A DNA stretch of 64,000 nucleotides from Siphonodentalium dalli (lineage: Eukaryota; Mollusca; Scaphopoda; Gadilida; Siphonodentaliidae). The stretch spans positions 106,296,278-106,360,277 of the forward strand of contig CP136069.1 of the NCBI GenBank assembly GCA_032622095.1, written 5' to 3'. The translations under genes and the position numbers were made by a program. The notes under the pieces are model-generated. The model worked only from the letters and a program-made list of their open reading frames with translations. It did no database searches and had not been told where the DNA came from. The stretch's first letter is position 1, and each line of letters starts with the position of its first letter. Positions 45,639 through 62,204 of the stretch are shown piece after piece.

Positions 45639-48600
45639 GTCTGCCCACCACAAACATCTATAGGTATCCCCGCCACACACATATATAGGTATCCCCGCCA
45701 AACACATATATAGGTATCCTCACCACACACATATATAGGTATCCCCGCCACATACATATATAGGTCTCCCTGCCACACATCTATAGGTATCCCCACCACA
45801 CACATATATCGGTATCCCCGCCACACACATATATAGGTATCCCCACCACACACATATATAGGTATCACCACCACACACATATATAGGTATCCCCACCACA
45901 CACATATATAGGTATCCCCACCACACACATATATAGGTATCACCACCACACACATATATATGTATCCCCACCACATATATATATAGGTATCCCCACCACA
46001 TACATCTATAGGTATCCCCACCACACACATATATAGGTATCCCCACCACATACATATATAGGTATCCCCACCACACACATCTATAGGTATCCCCACCACA
46101 CACATCTATAGGTATCCCAACCACACACATATTTAGATATCACCACCACATACATATATAGGTATCACCACCACACACATATAGGTATCCCCACCACATA
46201 CATATAGGTATCCCCGCCACATACATATAGGTATCCCCACCACATACATATAGGTATCCCCGCCACACACATCTATAGGTATCACCACCACATACATATA
46301 TAGGTATACCCAACACATACATATATAGGTATCCCTACCACATACATATATAGTTATCCCCACCACACACATCTATAGGTATCCCCACCACATACATATA
46401 CATACATCCCCACCACGTACATCTATATGTATCCCCACCACACACATATATAGGTATCCCCACCACATACATCTATATGTATCTCCACCACACACATATA
46501 TAGGTATCCCCACCACATACATATATAGGTATCCCCACCACACACATCTATATGTATCCCCACCACACACATCTAAAGGTATCCCCACCACACACATCTA
46601 TAGGTATCCCCACTACATACATATATAGGTATCCCCACCACATACATATATCTGTATCCCCACCACACACATATATAGGTCTCCCCACCACAAGCATATA
46701 TAGGTATCCCCGCCACACACATATATAGGTATCCCCGCCACACACATATATAGGTATCCCCACCACACACATATATAGGTATCCCCGCCACATACATATG
46801 TAGGTCTCCCCGCCACATACATATTTAGGTATCCCCACCACACATCTATAGGTATCCCCACCACACACATATATTGGTCTCCCCGCCACACACATATATA
46901 GGTATCCCCGCCACATACATATATAGGTCTCCCCGCCACATACATATATAGGTATCCCCACCACACATCTATAGGTATCCCCACCACACACATATATAGG
47001 TATCATCACCCCACACATATATAAGTCTCCCCGCCACATACTTCTATAGGTCTCCCCACCACATACATATATAGGTATCACTACCACATACATATATAGG
47101 TATCCCCACCACATACATATATAGGTATCCCCACCACACAAATATATAGGTAACCCCGCCACACACATATATAGGTATCCCTACCACATACATATATATG
47201 TATCCTCACCACACACATATATAGGTCTCCACGCCACATACATCCATAGGTCTCCCCACCACACACATATATAGGTATCACCACTACATACATGTATAGG
47301 TATCCACACCACATACATATATAGGTATCCCCACCACATACATATATAGGTATCCACACCACACACATATATAGGTATCACCACCACGCACATATATATG
47401 TATCCCCACCACATACATATATAGGTATCCCCACCACATACATATATAGGTATCCCCACCACACACATATATAGGTATCCCCACCACATACAAATATAGG
47501 TATCCCCACCACACACATCTATAGGTATCCCCACCACACACATCTATAGGTATCCCAACCACACACATATATAGATATCACCACCACATACATATATAGG
47601 TATCACCACCACACACATATAGGTATCCCCACCACATACATATAGGTATCCCCGCCACATACATGTAGGTATCCCCACCACACACATCTATAGGTATCAC
47701 CACCACATACATATATAGGTATACCCAACACATACATATATAGGTATCCCTACCACATACATATATAGTTATCCCCACCACACACATCTATAGGTATCCC
47801 CACCACATACATATATAGGTATCCCCACCACATACATATATAGGTATCCCCACCACATACATATATAGGTATCCCCACCACATACATCTATTGGTATCAC
47901 CGCCACATACATATATAGGCATCCCCACCATATACATTTATAGGTATCCCGCCACACACATATATAGGTATCCCCACCACACACATATATAGGTATCACC
48001 ACCACACACATCTATAGGTATCCCGCCACACACATATATAGGTATCCCCACCACACACATATATAGGTATCACCAACACACACATATATAGGTATCCCCG
48101 CCCAATACATATCTAGGTATCCCCACCACATACATATATAGGTATCACCACCACACACATATATAGGTATCCCCACCACATACATATATAGGTATCCCCA
48201 CCACATACATATATAGGTATCCCCACCACATACATATATAGGTATTCCCACCACATACATATATAGGTATCCCCACCACATACATATATAGGTATCCCCG
48301 CCACATACATATATATGTATCACCACAACACACATATATAGGTATCCCCACTACATACATATATAGGTATTCCCACCACATACGTCTATATGTATCCCCA
48401 CACACACACATATAGGTATCCCCACCACATACATATATAGATATACCCACCACATACATATATATGTATCCCCACCACATACATATATATGTATCCCCAC
48501 CACACACATATATAGGCATCCCCACCACATACATCTATAGGTATCCCCACCACACACATATATATAGGTATCCCCACCACATACATATATAGGCATCCCC

Positions 48601-50315
48601 ACCACATACATCTATAGGTATCCCCACCACACACATATATATAGGTATCCCCACCACATACATATATAGTATCCCCACCACACACATCTATAGGTATCCC
48701 CACCACATACATATATAGGTATCCCCACCACATAAATATATAGGTATCCCCACCACACACATCTATAGATATCCCCACCACACACATCTATAGGTATCCC
48801 CACCACACACATATATAGGTATCACCACCACACACATATATAGGTATCCCCACCACATACATATATAGGTATCCCCACCACACACATATATAGTTAGCCC
48901 CACCACATACATATATAGTATCCACACCACACACATCTATAGGTATCCCCACCACACACATCTATAGGTATCCCAACCACACACATCTATAGGTATCCCC
49001 ACCACATACATATGTAGGTATCCCCACCATATACATCTATAGGTATCCCAACCACACACATCTATAGGTATCCCCACAACATACATATGTAGGTATCCCC
49101 ACCATATACATATATAGGTATCCCCACCACACACACACATAGGTATCCCCACCACATACATATATAGGTATCCCCGCCACACACATATATAGGTATCCCC
49201 GCCAAACACATATATGAGTATCCTCACCACACACATATATAGGTATCCCCGCCACATACATATATAGGTCTCCCCGCCACACATCTATAGGTATCCCCAC
49301 CACACACATATATCGGTATCCCCGCCACACACATATATAGGTATCCCCACCACACACATATATAGGTATCACCACCACACACATATATAGGTATCCCCAC
49401 CACTTACATATATAGGTATCCCCACCACACACATTTATAGGTATCACCACCACACACATATATATGTATCCCCACCACATACATATATAGGTATCCCCAC
49501 CACATACATCTATAGGTATCCCCACCACACACATATATAGGTATCCCCACCACATACATATATAGGTATCCCCACCACACACATATATAGGTAACCCCGC
49601 CACACACATATATAGGTATCCCTACCACATACATATATATGTATCCTCACCACACACATATATAGGTCTCCACGCCACATACATCTATAGGTATCCCCAC
49701 CACACACATATATATAGGTATCCCCACCACATACATATATAGTATCCCCACCACACACATCTATAGGTATCCCCACCACACACATATATAGGTATCCCCA
49801 CCACACACATATATAGGTATGACCACCACACACATATATAGGTATCCCCACCACATACATAAATAGGTATCCCCACCACATAAATATATAGGTATCCCCA
49901 CCACACACATCTATAGATATCCCCACCACACACATATATAGGTATCCCCACCACACACATATATAGGTATCACCACCACACACATATATAGGTATCCCCA
50001 CCACATACATATATAGGTATCCCCACCACATACATATATAGGTATCCCCACCACACACATATATAGTTATCCCCACCACATACATATATAGTATCCCCAC
50101 CACACACATCTATAGGTATCCCCACCACACACATCTATAGGTATCCCAACCACACACATCTATAGGTATCCCCACCACATAAATATGTAGGTATCCCCAC
50201 CATATACATATATAGGTATCCCCACCACACACATACATAGGTATCCCCACCACATACATAAATAGGTATCCCCGCCACACACATATATAGGTATCCCCAC
50301 CACACACATATATAG
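45639..50315. repeat. Superrepeat module M4 (4,677 bp)
   Basis: It matches M1 at 15,803 then 15,677 bp and matches M5 at 4,677 bp. Markers are the CATATACATACATCCCC unit at 46394, ACAAGCAT near 46691 and CACACACACACATATAGG near 48399. Against M5 I noticed only a handful of single-base differences, for example CATATATAGG at 47441 where M5 has CATCTATAGG, GTTAGCCCC near 48895 and TATGAGTATCC near 49216. Confidence 0.8.
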
Positions 50316-53300
50316 GTCTGCCCACCACAAACATCTATAGGTATCCCCGCCACACACATATATAGGTATCCCCGCCAAACACATATATAGGTATCCTCAC
50401 CACACACATATATAGGTATCCCCGCCACATACATATATAGGTCTCCCTGCCACACATCTATAGGTATCCCCACCACACACATATATCGGTATCCCCGCCA
50501 CACACATATATAGGTATCCCCACCACACACATATATAGGTATCACCACCACACACATATATAGGTATCCCCACCACACACATATATAGGTATCCCCACCA
50601 CACACATATATAGGTATCACCACCACACACATATATATGTATCCCCACCACATATATATATAGGTATCCCCACCACATACATCTATAGGTATCCCCACCA
50701 CACACATATATAGGTATCCCCACCACATACATATATAGGTATCCCCACCACACACATCTATAGGTATCCCCACCACACACATCTATAGGTATCCCAACCA
50801 CACACATATTTAGATATCACCACCACATACATATATAGGTATCACCACCACACACATATAGGTATCCCCACCACATACATATAGGTATCCCCGCCACATA
50901 CATATAGGTATCCCCACCACATACATATAGGTATCCCCGCCACACACATCTATAGGTATCACCACCACATACATATATAGGTATACCCAACACATACATA
51001 TATAGGTATCCCTACCACATACATATATAGTTATCCCCACCACACACATCTATAGGTATCCCCACCACATACATATACATACATCCCCACCACGTACATC
51101 TATATGTATCCCCACCACACACATTTATAGGTATCCCCACCACATACATCTATATGTATCTCCACCACACACATATATAGGTATCCCCACCACATACATA
51201 TATAGGTATCCCCACCACACACATCTATATGTATCCCCACCACACACATCTAAAGGTATCCCCACCACACACATCTATAGGTATCCCCACTACATACATA
51301 TATAGGTATCCCCACCACATACATATATCTGTATCCCCACCACACACATATATAGGTCTCCCCACCACAAGCATATATAGGTATCCCCGCCACACACATA
51401 TATAGGTATCCCCGCCACACACATATATAGGTATCCCCACCACACACATATATAGGTATCCCCGCCACATACATATGTAGGTCTCCCCGCCACATACATA
51501 TTTAGGTATCCCCACCACACATCTATAGGTATCCCCACCACACACATATATTGGTCTCCCCGCCACACACATATATAGGTATCCCCGCCACATACATATA
51601 TAGGTCTCCCCGCCACATACATATATAGGTATCCCCACCACACATCTATAGGTATCCCCACCACACACATATATAGGTATCATCACCCCACACATATATA
51701 AGTCTCCCCGCCACATACTTCTATAGGTCTCCCCACCACATACATATATAGGTATCACTACCACATACATATATAGGTATCCCCACCACATACATATATA
51801 GGTATCCCCACCACACAAATATATAGGTAACCCCGCCACACACATATATAGGTATCCCTACCACATACATATATATGTATCCTCACCACACACATATATA
51901 GGTCTCCACGCCACATACATCCATAGGTCTCCCCACCACACACATATATAGGTATCACCACTACATACATGTATAGGTATCCACACCACATACATATATA
52001 GGTATCCCCACCACATACATATATAGGTATCCACACCACACACATATATAGGTATCACCACCACGCACATATATATGTATCCCCACCACATACATATATA
52101 GGTATCCCCACCACATACATCTATAGGTATCCCCACCACACACATATATAGGTATCCCCACCACATACAAATATAGGTATCCCCACCACACACATCTATA
52201 GGTATCCCCACCACACACATCTATAGGTATCCCAACCACACACATATATAGATATCACCACCACATACATATATAGGTATCACCACCACACACATATAGG
52301 TATCCCCACCACATACATATAGGTATCCCCGCCACATACATGTAGGTATCCCCACCACACACATCTATAGGTATCACCACCACATACATATATAGGTATA
52401 CCCAACACATACATATATAGGTATCCCTACCACATACATATATAGTTATCCCCACCACACACATCTATAGGTATCCCCACCACATACATATATAGGTATC
52501 CCCACCACATACATATATAGGTATCCCCACCACATACATATATAGGTATCCCCACCACATACATCTATTGGTATCACCGCCACATACATATATAGGCATC
52601 CCCACCATATACATTTATAGGTATCCCGCCACACACATATATAGGTATCCCCACCACACACATATATAGGTATCACCACCACACACATCTATAGGTATCC
52701 CGCCACACACATATATAGGTATCCCCACCACACACATATATAGGTATCACCAACACACACATATATAGGTATCCCCGCCCAATACATATCTAGGTATCCC
52801 CACCACATACATATATAGGTATCACCACCACACACATATATAGGTATCCCCACCACATACATATATAGGTATCCCCACCACATACATATATAGGTATCCC
52901 CACCACATACATATATAGGTATTCCCACCACATACATATATAGGTATCCCCACCACATACATATATAGGTATCCCCGCCACATACATATATATGTATCAC
53001 CACAACACACATATATAGGTATCCCCACTACATACATATATAGGTATTCCCACCACATACGTCTATATGTATCCCCACACACACACATATAGGTATCCCC
53101 ACCACATACATATATAGATATACCCACCACATACATATATATGTATCCCCACCACATACATATATATGTATCCCCACCACACACATATATAGGCATCCCC
53201 ACCACATACATCTATAGGTATCCCCACCACACACATATATATAGGTATCCCCACCACATACATATATAGGCATCCCCACCACATACATCTATAGGTATCC

Positions 53301-54967
53301 CCACCACACACATATATATAGGTATCCCCACCACATACATATATAGTATCCCCACCACACACATCTATAGGTATCCCCACCACATACATATATAGGTATC
53401 CCCACCACATAAATATATAGGTATCCCCACCACACACATCTATAGATATCCCCACCACACACATCTATAGGTATCCCCACCACACACATATATAGGTATC
53501 ACCACCACACACATATATAGGTATCCCCACCACATACATATATAGGTATCCCCACCACACACATATATAGTTATCCCCACCACATACATATATAGTATCC
53601 ACACCACACACATCTATAGGTATCCCCACCACACACATCTATAGGTATCCCAACCACACACATCTATAGGTATCCCCACCACATACATATGTAGGTATCC
53701 CCACCATATACATCTATAGGTATCCCAACCACACACATCTATAGGTATCCCCACAACATACATATGTAGGTATCCCCACCATATACATATATAGGTATCC
53801 CCACCACACACACACATAGGTATCCCCACCACATACATATATAGGTATCCCCGCCACACACATATATAGGTATCCCCGCCAAACACATATATAGGTATCC
53901 TCACCACACACATATATAGGTATCCCCGCCACATACATATATAGGTCTCCCCGCCACACATCTATAGGTATCCCCACCACACACATATATCGGTATCCCC
54001 GCCACACACATATATAGGTATCCCCACCACACACATATATAGGTATCACCACCACACACATATATAGGTATCCCCACCACTTACATATATAGGTATCCCC
54101 ACCACACACATATATAGGTATCACCACCACACACATATATATGTATCCCCACCACATACATATATAGGTATCCCCACCACATACATCTATAGGTATCCCC
54201 ACCACACACATATATAGGTATCCCCACCACATACATATATAGGTATCCCCACCACACACATATATAGGTAACCCCGCCACACACATATATAGGTATCCCT
54301 ACCACATACATATATATGTATCCTCACCACACACATATATAGGTCTCCACGCCACATACATCTATAGGTATCCCCACCACACACATATATATAGGTATCC
54401 CCACCACATACATATATAGTATCCCCACCACACACATCTATAGGTATCCCCACCACACACATATATAGGTATCCCCACCACACACATATATAGGTATGAC
54501 CACCACACACATATATAGGTATCCCCACCACATACATAAATAGGTATCCCCACCACATAAATATATAGGTATCCCCACCACACACATCTATAGATATCCC
54601 CACCACACACATATATAGGTATCCCCACCACACACATATATAGGTATCACCACCACACACATATATAGGTATCCCCACCACATACATATATAGGTATCCC
54701 CACCACACACATATATAGTTATCCCCACCACATACATATATAGTATCCCCACCACACACATCTATAGGTATCCCCACCACACACATCTATAGGTATCCCA
54801 ACCACACACATCTATAGGTATCCCCACCACATACATATGTAGGTATCCCCACCATATACATATATAGGTATCCCCACCACACACACACATAGGTATCCCC
54901 ACCACATACATATATAGGTATCCCCGCCACACACATATATAGGTATCCCCACCACACACATATATAG
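50316..54967. repeat. Superrepeat module M5 (4,652 bp), near-identical to M4
   Basis: The direct tandem repeat of M4 at 4,677 bp really begins near 45.33 kb and runs to about 54.68 kb. One 25-bp monomer present near 50.0 kb is missing near 54.7 kb, so the marker-to-marker length is 4,652 bp. The CATATACATACATCCCC unit is at 51071 and ACAAGCAT near 51368. High similarity implies M5 is the youngest module, or one that is under active homogenisation. Confidence 0.8.
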
Positions 54968-57900
54968 GTCTGCCCACCACATACATATATAGGTATCCCC
55001 GCCACACACATATATAGGTATCCCCGCCAAACACATATATAGGTATCCACACCACACACATATATAGGTATCCCCGCCAAATACATATATAGGTCTCCCC
55101 GCCACACATCTATAGGTATCCCCACCACACACATATATCGGTATCCCCGCCACACACATATATAGGTATCCCCACCACACACATATATAGGTATCACCAC
55201 CACACACATATATAGGTATCCCCACCACGTACATATATAGGTATCCCCACCACACACATATATAGGTATCACCACCACACACATATATATGTATCCCCAC
55301 CACATACATATATAGGTATCCCCACCACATACATCTATAGGTATCCCCACCACACACATCTATAGGTATCCCCACCACACACATCTATAGGTATCCCAAC
55401 CACACACATATTTAGATATCACCACCACATACATATATAGGTATCACCACCACACACATATAGGTATCCCCACCACATACATATAGGTATCTCCGCCACA
55501 TACATATAGGTATCCCCACCACACACATGTAGGTATCCCCACCACACACATCTATAGGTATCACAACCACATACATATATAGGTATACCCAACACATACA
55601 TATATAGGTATCCCTACCACATACATATATAGTTATCCCCACCACACACATCTATAGGTATCCCCACCACATACATATACATACATCCCCACCACGTACA
55701 TCTATATGTATCCCCACCTCACACATATATAGGTATCCCCACCACATACATCTATATGTATCCCCACCACACACATATATAGGTATCCCCACCACATACA
55801 TATATAGGTATCCCCACCACACACATCTATATGTATCCCCACCACACACATCTAAAGGTATCCCCACCACACACATCTATAGGTATCCCCGCCACATACA
55901 TATAGGTATCCCCACCACACACATGTAGGTATCCCCACCACACACATATATAGGTGTCCCCACCACATACATATATAGGTATCCCCGCCACACACATATA
56001 TAGGTCTCCCCACCACACACATATATAGGTCTCCCCACCAAAAGCATATATAGGTATCCCCGCCACACACATATATAGGTATCCCCGCCACACACATATA
56101 TAGGTATCCCCACCACACACATATATAGGTATCCCCGCCACATACATATGTAGGTCTCCCCGCCACATACATATATAGGTATCCCCACCACACATCTATA
56201 GGTATCCCCACCACACACATATATTGGTCTCCCCGCCACACACATATATAGGTATCCCCACCACATACATATATAGGTCTCCCCGCCACATACATATATA
56301 GGTATCCCCACCACACATCTATAGGTATCCCCACCACACACATATATAGGTATCATCACCCCACACATATATAAGTCTCCCCGCCACATACATCTATAGG
56401 TCTCCCCACCACATACATATATAGGTATCACTACCACATACATATATAGGTATCCCCACCACATACATATATAGGTATCCCCACCATACACATATATAGG
56501 TAACCCCGCCACACACATATATAGGTATCCCTACCACATACATATATATGTATCCTCACCACACACATATATAGGTCTCCACGCCACATACATCCATAGG
56601 TCTCCCCACCACACACATATATAGGTATCACCACTAAATACATGTATAGGTATCCCCACCACATACATATATAGGTATCCCTACCACACACATATATAGG
56701 TATCCCCCACACACATATATAGGTATCCCCACCACATACATATATAGGTATCCTCACCACACACATATATAGGTATCACCACCACATACATATATAGGTA
56801 TCCCCGCCACACACATATATAGGTATCCCCGCCACATACATATATAGGTATCCCCACCACACACATCTATAGGTATCCCCACCACATACATATATAGGTA
56901 TCACTACCACATACATATATAGGTATCCCAACCACACACATATATAGGTATCCCCACCACACACATATATATAGGTATCCCCGCCACACACATATATAGG
57001 TATCCCCACCACATACTTATATAGGTCTCCCCACCACATACATCTATAGGTTCTCCCCACCACACACATCTATAGGTATCCCCACCACACACATATATAG
57101 GTATCACCACCACACACATATATAGGTATCCCCACCACATACATATATAGGTATTCCCACCACATAAATATATAGGTATCCCCACCACACACATATATAG
57201 GTATCCCCACCACACACATCTATAGGTATCCCCACCACATTCATATATAAGTATCCCCACCACACACATTTATAGGTATCCACGCCACATACATATATAG
57301 GTATCACTACCACACACATATATAGGTCTCCCCACCACATACATCTATATGTATCCCCACCACACACATCTATAGGTATCCCCACCACACACATATATAG
57401 GTATCCCAACCACACACATATATAGATATCACCACCACATACATATATAGGTATCACCACCACACACATATAGGTATCCCCACCACATACATATAGGTAT
57501 CCCCGCCACATACATATAGGTATCCCCACCACACACATGTAGGTATCCCCACCACACACATCTATAGGTATCACCACCACATACATATATAGGTATACCC
57601 AACACATACATATATAGGTATCCCTACCACATACATATATAGTTATTCCCACCACACACATCTATAGGTATCCCCACCACATACATATATAGGTATCCCC
57701 ACCACATACATATATAGGTATCCCCACCACATACATATATAGGTATCCCCACCACATACATCTATTGGTATCACCGCCACATACATCTATAGGCATCCCC
57801 ACCACATACATTTATAGGTATCCCGCCACACACATATATAGGTATCCCCACCACACACATATATAGGTATCACCACCACACACATCTATATGTATCCCGC

Positions 57901-59553
57901 CACACACATATATAGGTATCCCCACCACACACATATATAGGTATCACCACCACACACATATATAGGTATCCCCGCCCAATACATATATAGGTATCCCCAC
58001 CACATACATATATAGGTATCACCACCACACACATATATAGGTATCCCCACCACACACATATATAGGTATCCCCACCACATACATATATAGGTATCACTAC
58101 CACATACATATATAGGTATCCCAACCACACACATATATAGATATCACCACCACATACATATATAGGTATCACCACCACACACATATAGGTATCCCCACCA
58201 CATACATATAGGTATCCCCGCCACATACATATAAGTATCCCCACCACACACATGTAGGTATCCCCACCACACACATCTATAGGTATCACCACCACATACA
58301 TATATAGGTATCCCCACCACATACATATATAGGTATCCCCACCACACACATATATAGGTATCACCACCACACACATCTATAGGTATCCCGCCACACACAT
58401 ATATAGGTATCCCACCACACACATATATAGGTATCACCACCACACACATATATAGGTATCCCCGCCCAATACATATATAGGTATCCCTCCACATACATAT
58501 ATAGGTATCACCACCACACACATATATAGGTATCCCCACCACATACATATATAGGTATCCCCACCACATACATCTATAGGTATCCCCACCACACACATAT
58601 ATAGGTATCCCCACCACATACATATATAGGTATCCCCACTACCTACATATATAGGTATCCCCACCACATACATATATAGGTATCCCCACCACATACATAT
58701 ATAGGTATCCCCACCACATACATATATAGGTATCCCCGCCACATACATATATATGTATCACCACAACACACATATATAGGTATCCCCACCACATACATAT
58801 ATAGGTATCCCCACCACATACGTCTATATGTATCCCCACACACACACATATAGGTATCCCCACCACATACATATATAGATATCCCCACCACATACATATA
58901 TATGTATCCCCACCACACACATATATAGGCATCCCCACCACATACATCTATAGGTATCCCCACCACACACATATATATAGGTATCCCCACCACATACATA
59001 TATAGTATCCCCACAACACACATCTATAGGTATCCCCACCACACACATATATAGGTATCCCCACCACACACATATATAGGTATCACCACCACACACATAT
59101 ATAGGTATCCCCACCACATACATATATAGGTATCCCACCACATAAATATATAGGTATCCCCACCACACACATCTATAGATATCCCCACCACACACATCTA
59201 TAGGTATCCCCACCACAAAAATATATAGGTATCACCACCACACACATATATAGGTATCCCCACCACATACATATATAGGTATCCCCACCACACACATATA
59301 TAGTTATCCCCACCACATACATATATAGTATCCCCACCACACACATCTATAGGTATCCCCACCACCCACATCTATAGGTATCCCAACCACACACATCTAT
59401 AGGTATCCCCACCACATAATATATGTAGGTATCCCCACCATATACATATATAGGTATCCCCACCACACACATACATAGGTATCCCCACCACATACATATA
59501 TAGGTATCCCCGCCACACACATATATAGGTATCCCCACCACACACATATATAG
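54968..59553. repeat. Superrepeat module M6 (4,586 bp)
   Basis: Type II module corresponding to M2. It keeps the cassette and CATATACATACATCCCC unit (55673) that M2 lacks, then AAAGCAT (near 56043, sharing the AAAGC change with M2 only) and GGTTCTCC at 57049, which is 36155 plus 20,894. Near 58.3-58.4 kb it is about 101 bp shorter than M2. Confidence 0.75.
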
Positions 59554-60091
59554 GTCTGCCCACCACATACATATATAGGTATCCCCGCCACACACATATA
59601 TAGGTATCCCCGCCAAACACATATATAGGTATCCTCACCACACACATATATCGGTATCCCGCCACATACATATATAGGTCTCCCCGCCACACATCTATAG
59701 GTATCCCCACCACACACATATATCGGTATCCCCGCCACACACATATATAGGTATCCCCACCACACACATATATAGGTATCACCACCACGCACATATATAG
59801 GTATCCCCACCACATACATATATAGGTATCCCCACCACACACATATATAGGTATCACCACCACACACATATATATGTATCCCCACCACATACATATATAG
59901 GTATCCCCACCACATACATCTATAGGTATCCCCACCACACACATATATAGGTATCCCCACCACATACATATATAGGTATCCCCCACCACACACATCTATA
60001 GGTATCCCCACCACACACATCTATAGGTATCCCAACCACACACATATTTAGATATCACCACCACATACATATATAGGTATCACCACCACAC

Positions 60092-62204
60092 ACATATAGG
60101 TATCCCCACCACATACATATAGGTATCCCCGCCACATACATATAGGTATCCCCACCACACACATGTAGGTATCCCCACCACACACATCTATAGGTATCAC
60201 CACCACATACATATATAGGTATACCCAACACATACATATATAGGTATCCCTACCACATACATATATAGTTATCCCCACCACACACATCTATAGGTATCCC
60301 CACCACATACATATACATACATCCCCACCACGTACAACTATATGTATCCCCACCACACATATATAGGTATCCCCACCACATACATCTATATGTATCCCCA
60401 CCACACACATATATAGGTATCCCCACCACATACATATATAGGTATCCCCACAACACACATCTATATGTATCCCCACCACACACATCTAAAGGTATCCCCA
60501 CCACACACATATATCTGTATCCCCACCACACACATATATAGGTGTCCCCACCACATACATATATAGGTATCCCCGCCACACACATATATAGGTGTCCCCA
60601 CCACATACATATATAGGTATCCCCGCCACACACATATATAGGTCTCCCCACCACACACATATATAGGTCTCCCCACCACAAGCATATATAGGTATCCCCG
60701 CCACACACATATATAGGTATCCCCGCCACACACATATATAGGTATCCCCACCACACACATATATAGGTATCCCCGCCACATACATATGTAGGTCTCCCCG
60801 CCACATACATATATAGGTATCCCCACCACACATCTATAGGTATCCCCACCACACACATATATTGGTCTCCCCGCCACACACATATATAGGTATCCCCGCC
60901 ACATACATATATAGGTCTTCCCGACACATACATATATAGGTATCCCCACCACACATCTATAGGTATCCCCACCACACACATATATAGGTATCATCACCCC
61001 ACACATATATAAGTCTCCCCGCCACATACATCTATAGGTCTCCCCACCACATACATATATAGGTATCACTACCACATACATATATAGGTATCCCCACCAC
61101 ATACATATATAGGTATCCCCACCACACATATATATAGGTAACCCCGCCACACACATATATAGGTATCCCTACCACATACATATATATATATCCTCACCAC
61201 ACACATATATAGGTCTCCACGCCACATACATCCATAGGTCTCCCCACCACACACATATATAGGTATCACCACTACATACATGTATAGGTATCCCCACCAC
61301 ATACATATATAGGTATCCCTACCACACACATATATAGGTATCCCCCCACACACATATATAGGTATCCCCACCACATACATCTATAGGTATCCCTACCACA
61401 TACATATATAGGTATCCTCACCACACACATATATAGGTATCACCACCACATACATATATAGGTATCCCCGCCACACACATATATAGGTATCCCCGCCACA
61501 TACATATATAGGTATCCCCGCCACATACATATATAGGTATCCCCACCACATACATATATAGGTATCACTACCACATACATATATAGGTATCCCAACCACA
61601 CACATATATAGGTATCCCCACCACACACATATATATAGGTATCCCCGCCACACACATATATAGGTATCCCCACCACATACTTATATAGGTCTCCGCACCA
61701 CATAAATCTATAGGTTCTCCCCACCACACACATCTATAGGTATCCCCACCACACACATATATAGGTATCACCACCACACACATATATAGGTATCCCCACC
61801 ACATACATATATAGGTATTCCCACCACATAAATATATAGGTATCCCCACCACACACATCTATAGGTATCCCCACCACACACATCTATAGGTATCCCCACC
61901 ACATTCATATATAAGTATCCCCACCACACACATTTATAGGTATCAACGCCACATACATATATAGGTATCACTACCACACACATATATAGGTCTCCCCACC
62001 ACATACATATATAGGTATCACCACCACACACATATATATGTATCCCCACCACATACATATATAGGTATCCCCACCACATACATCTATAGGTATCCCCACC
62101 ACACACATATATAGGTATCCCCACCACATACATATATAGGTATCCCCACCACACACATCTATAGGTATCCCCACCACACACATCTATAGGTATCCCAACC
62201 ACAC
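60092..62204. repeat. 2.11-kb tandem duplication, copy 1
   Basis: Sequence from 60092 recurs from 62205 at an offset of 2,113 bp. The offset becomes 2,115 bp after an AT-step difference near 60355, and 2,090 bp after loss of one monomer near 63.7 kb in copy 2. Every B-domain marker (CATATACATACATCCCC at 60309 and 62422, ACAAGCAT near 60679 and 62791, GGTTCTCC at 61713 and 63803) is present twice. Confidence 0.87.
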
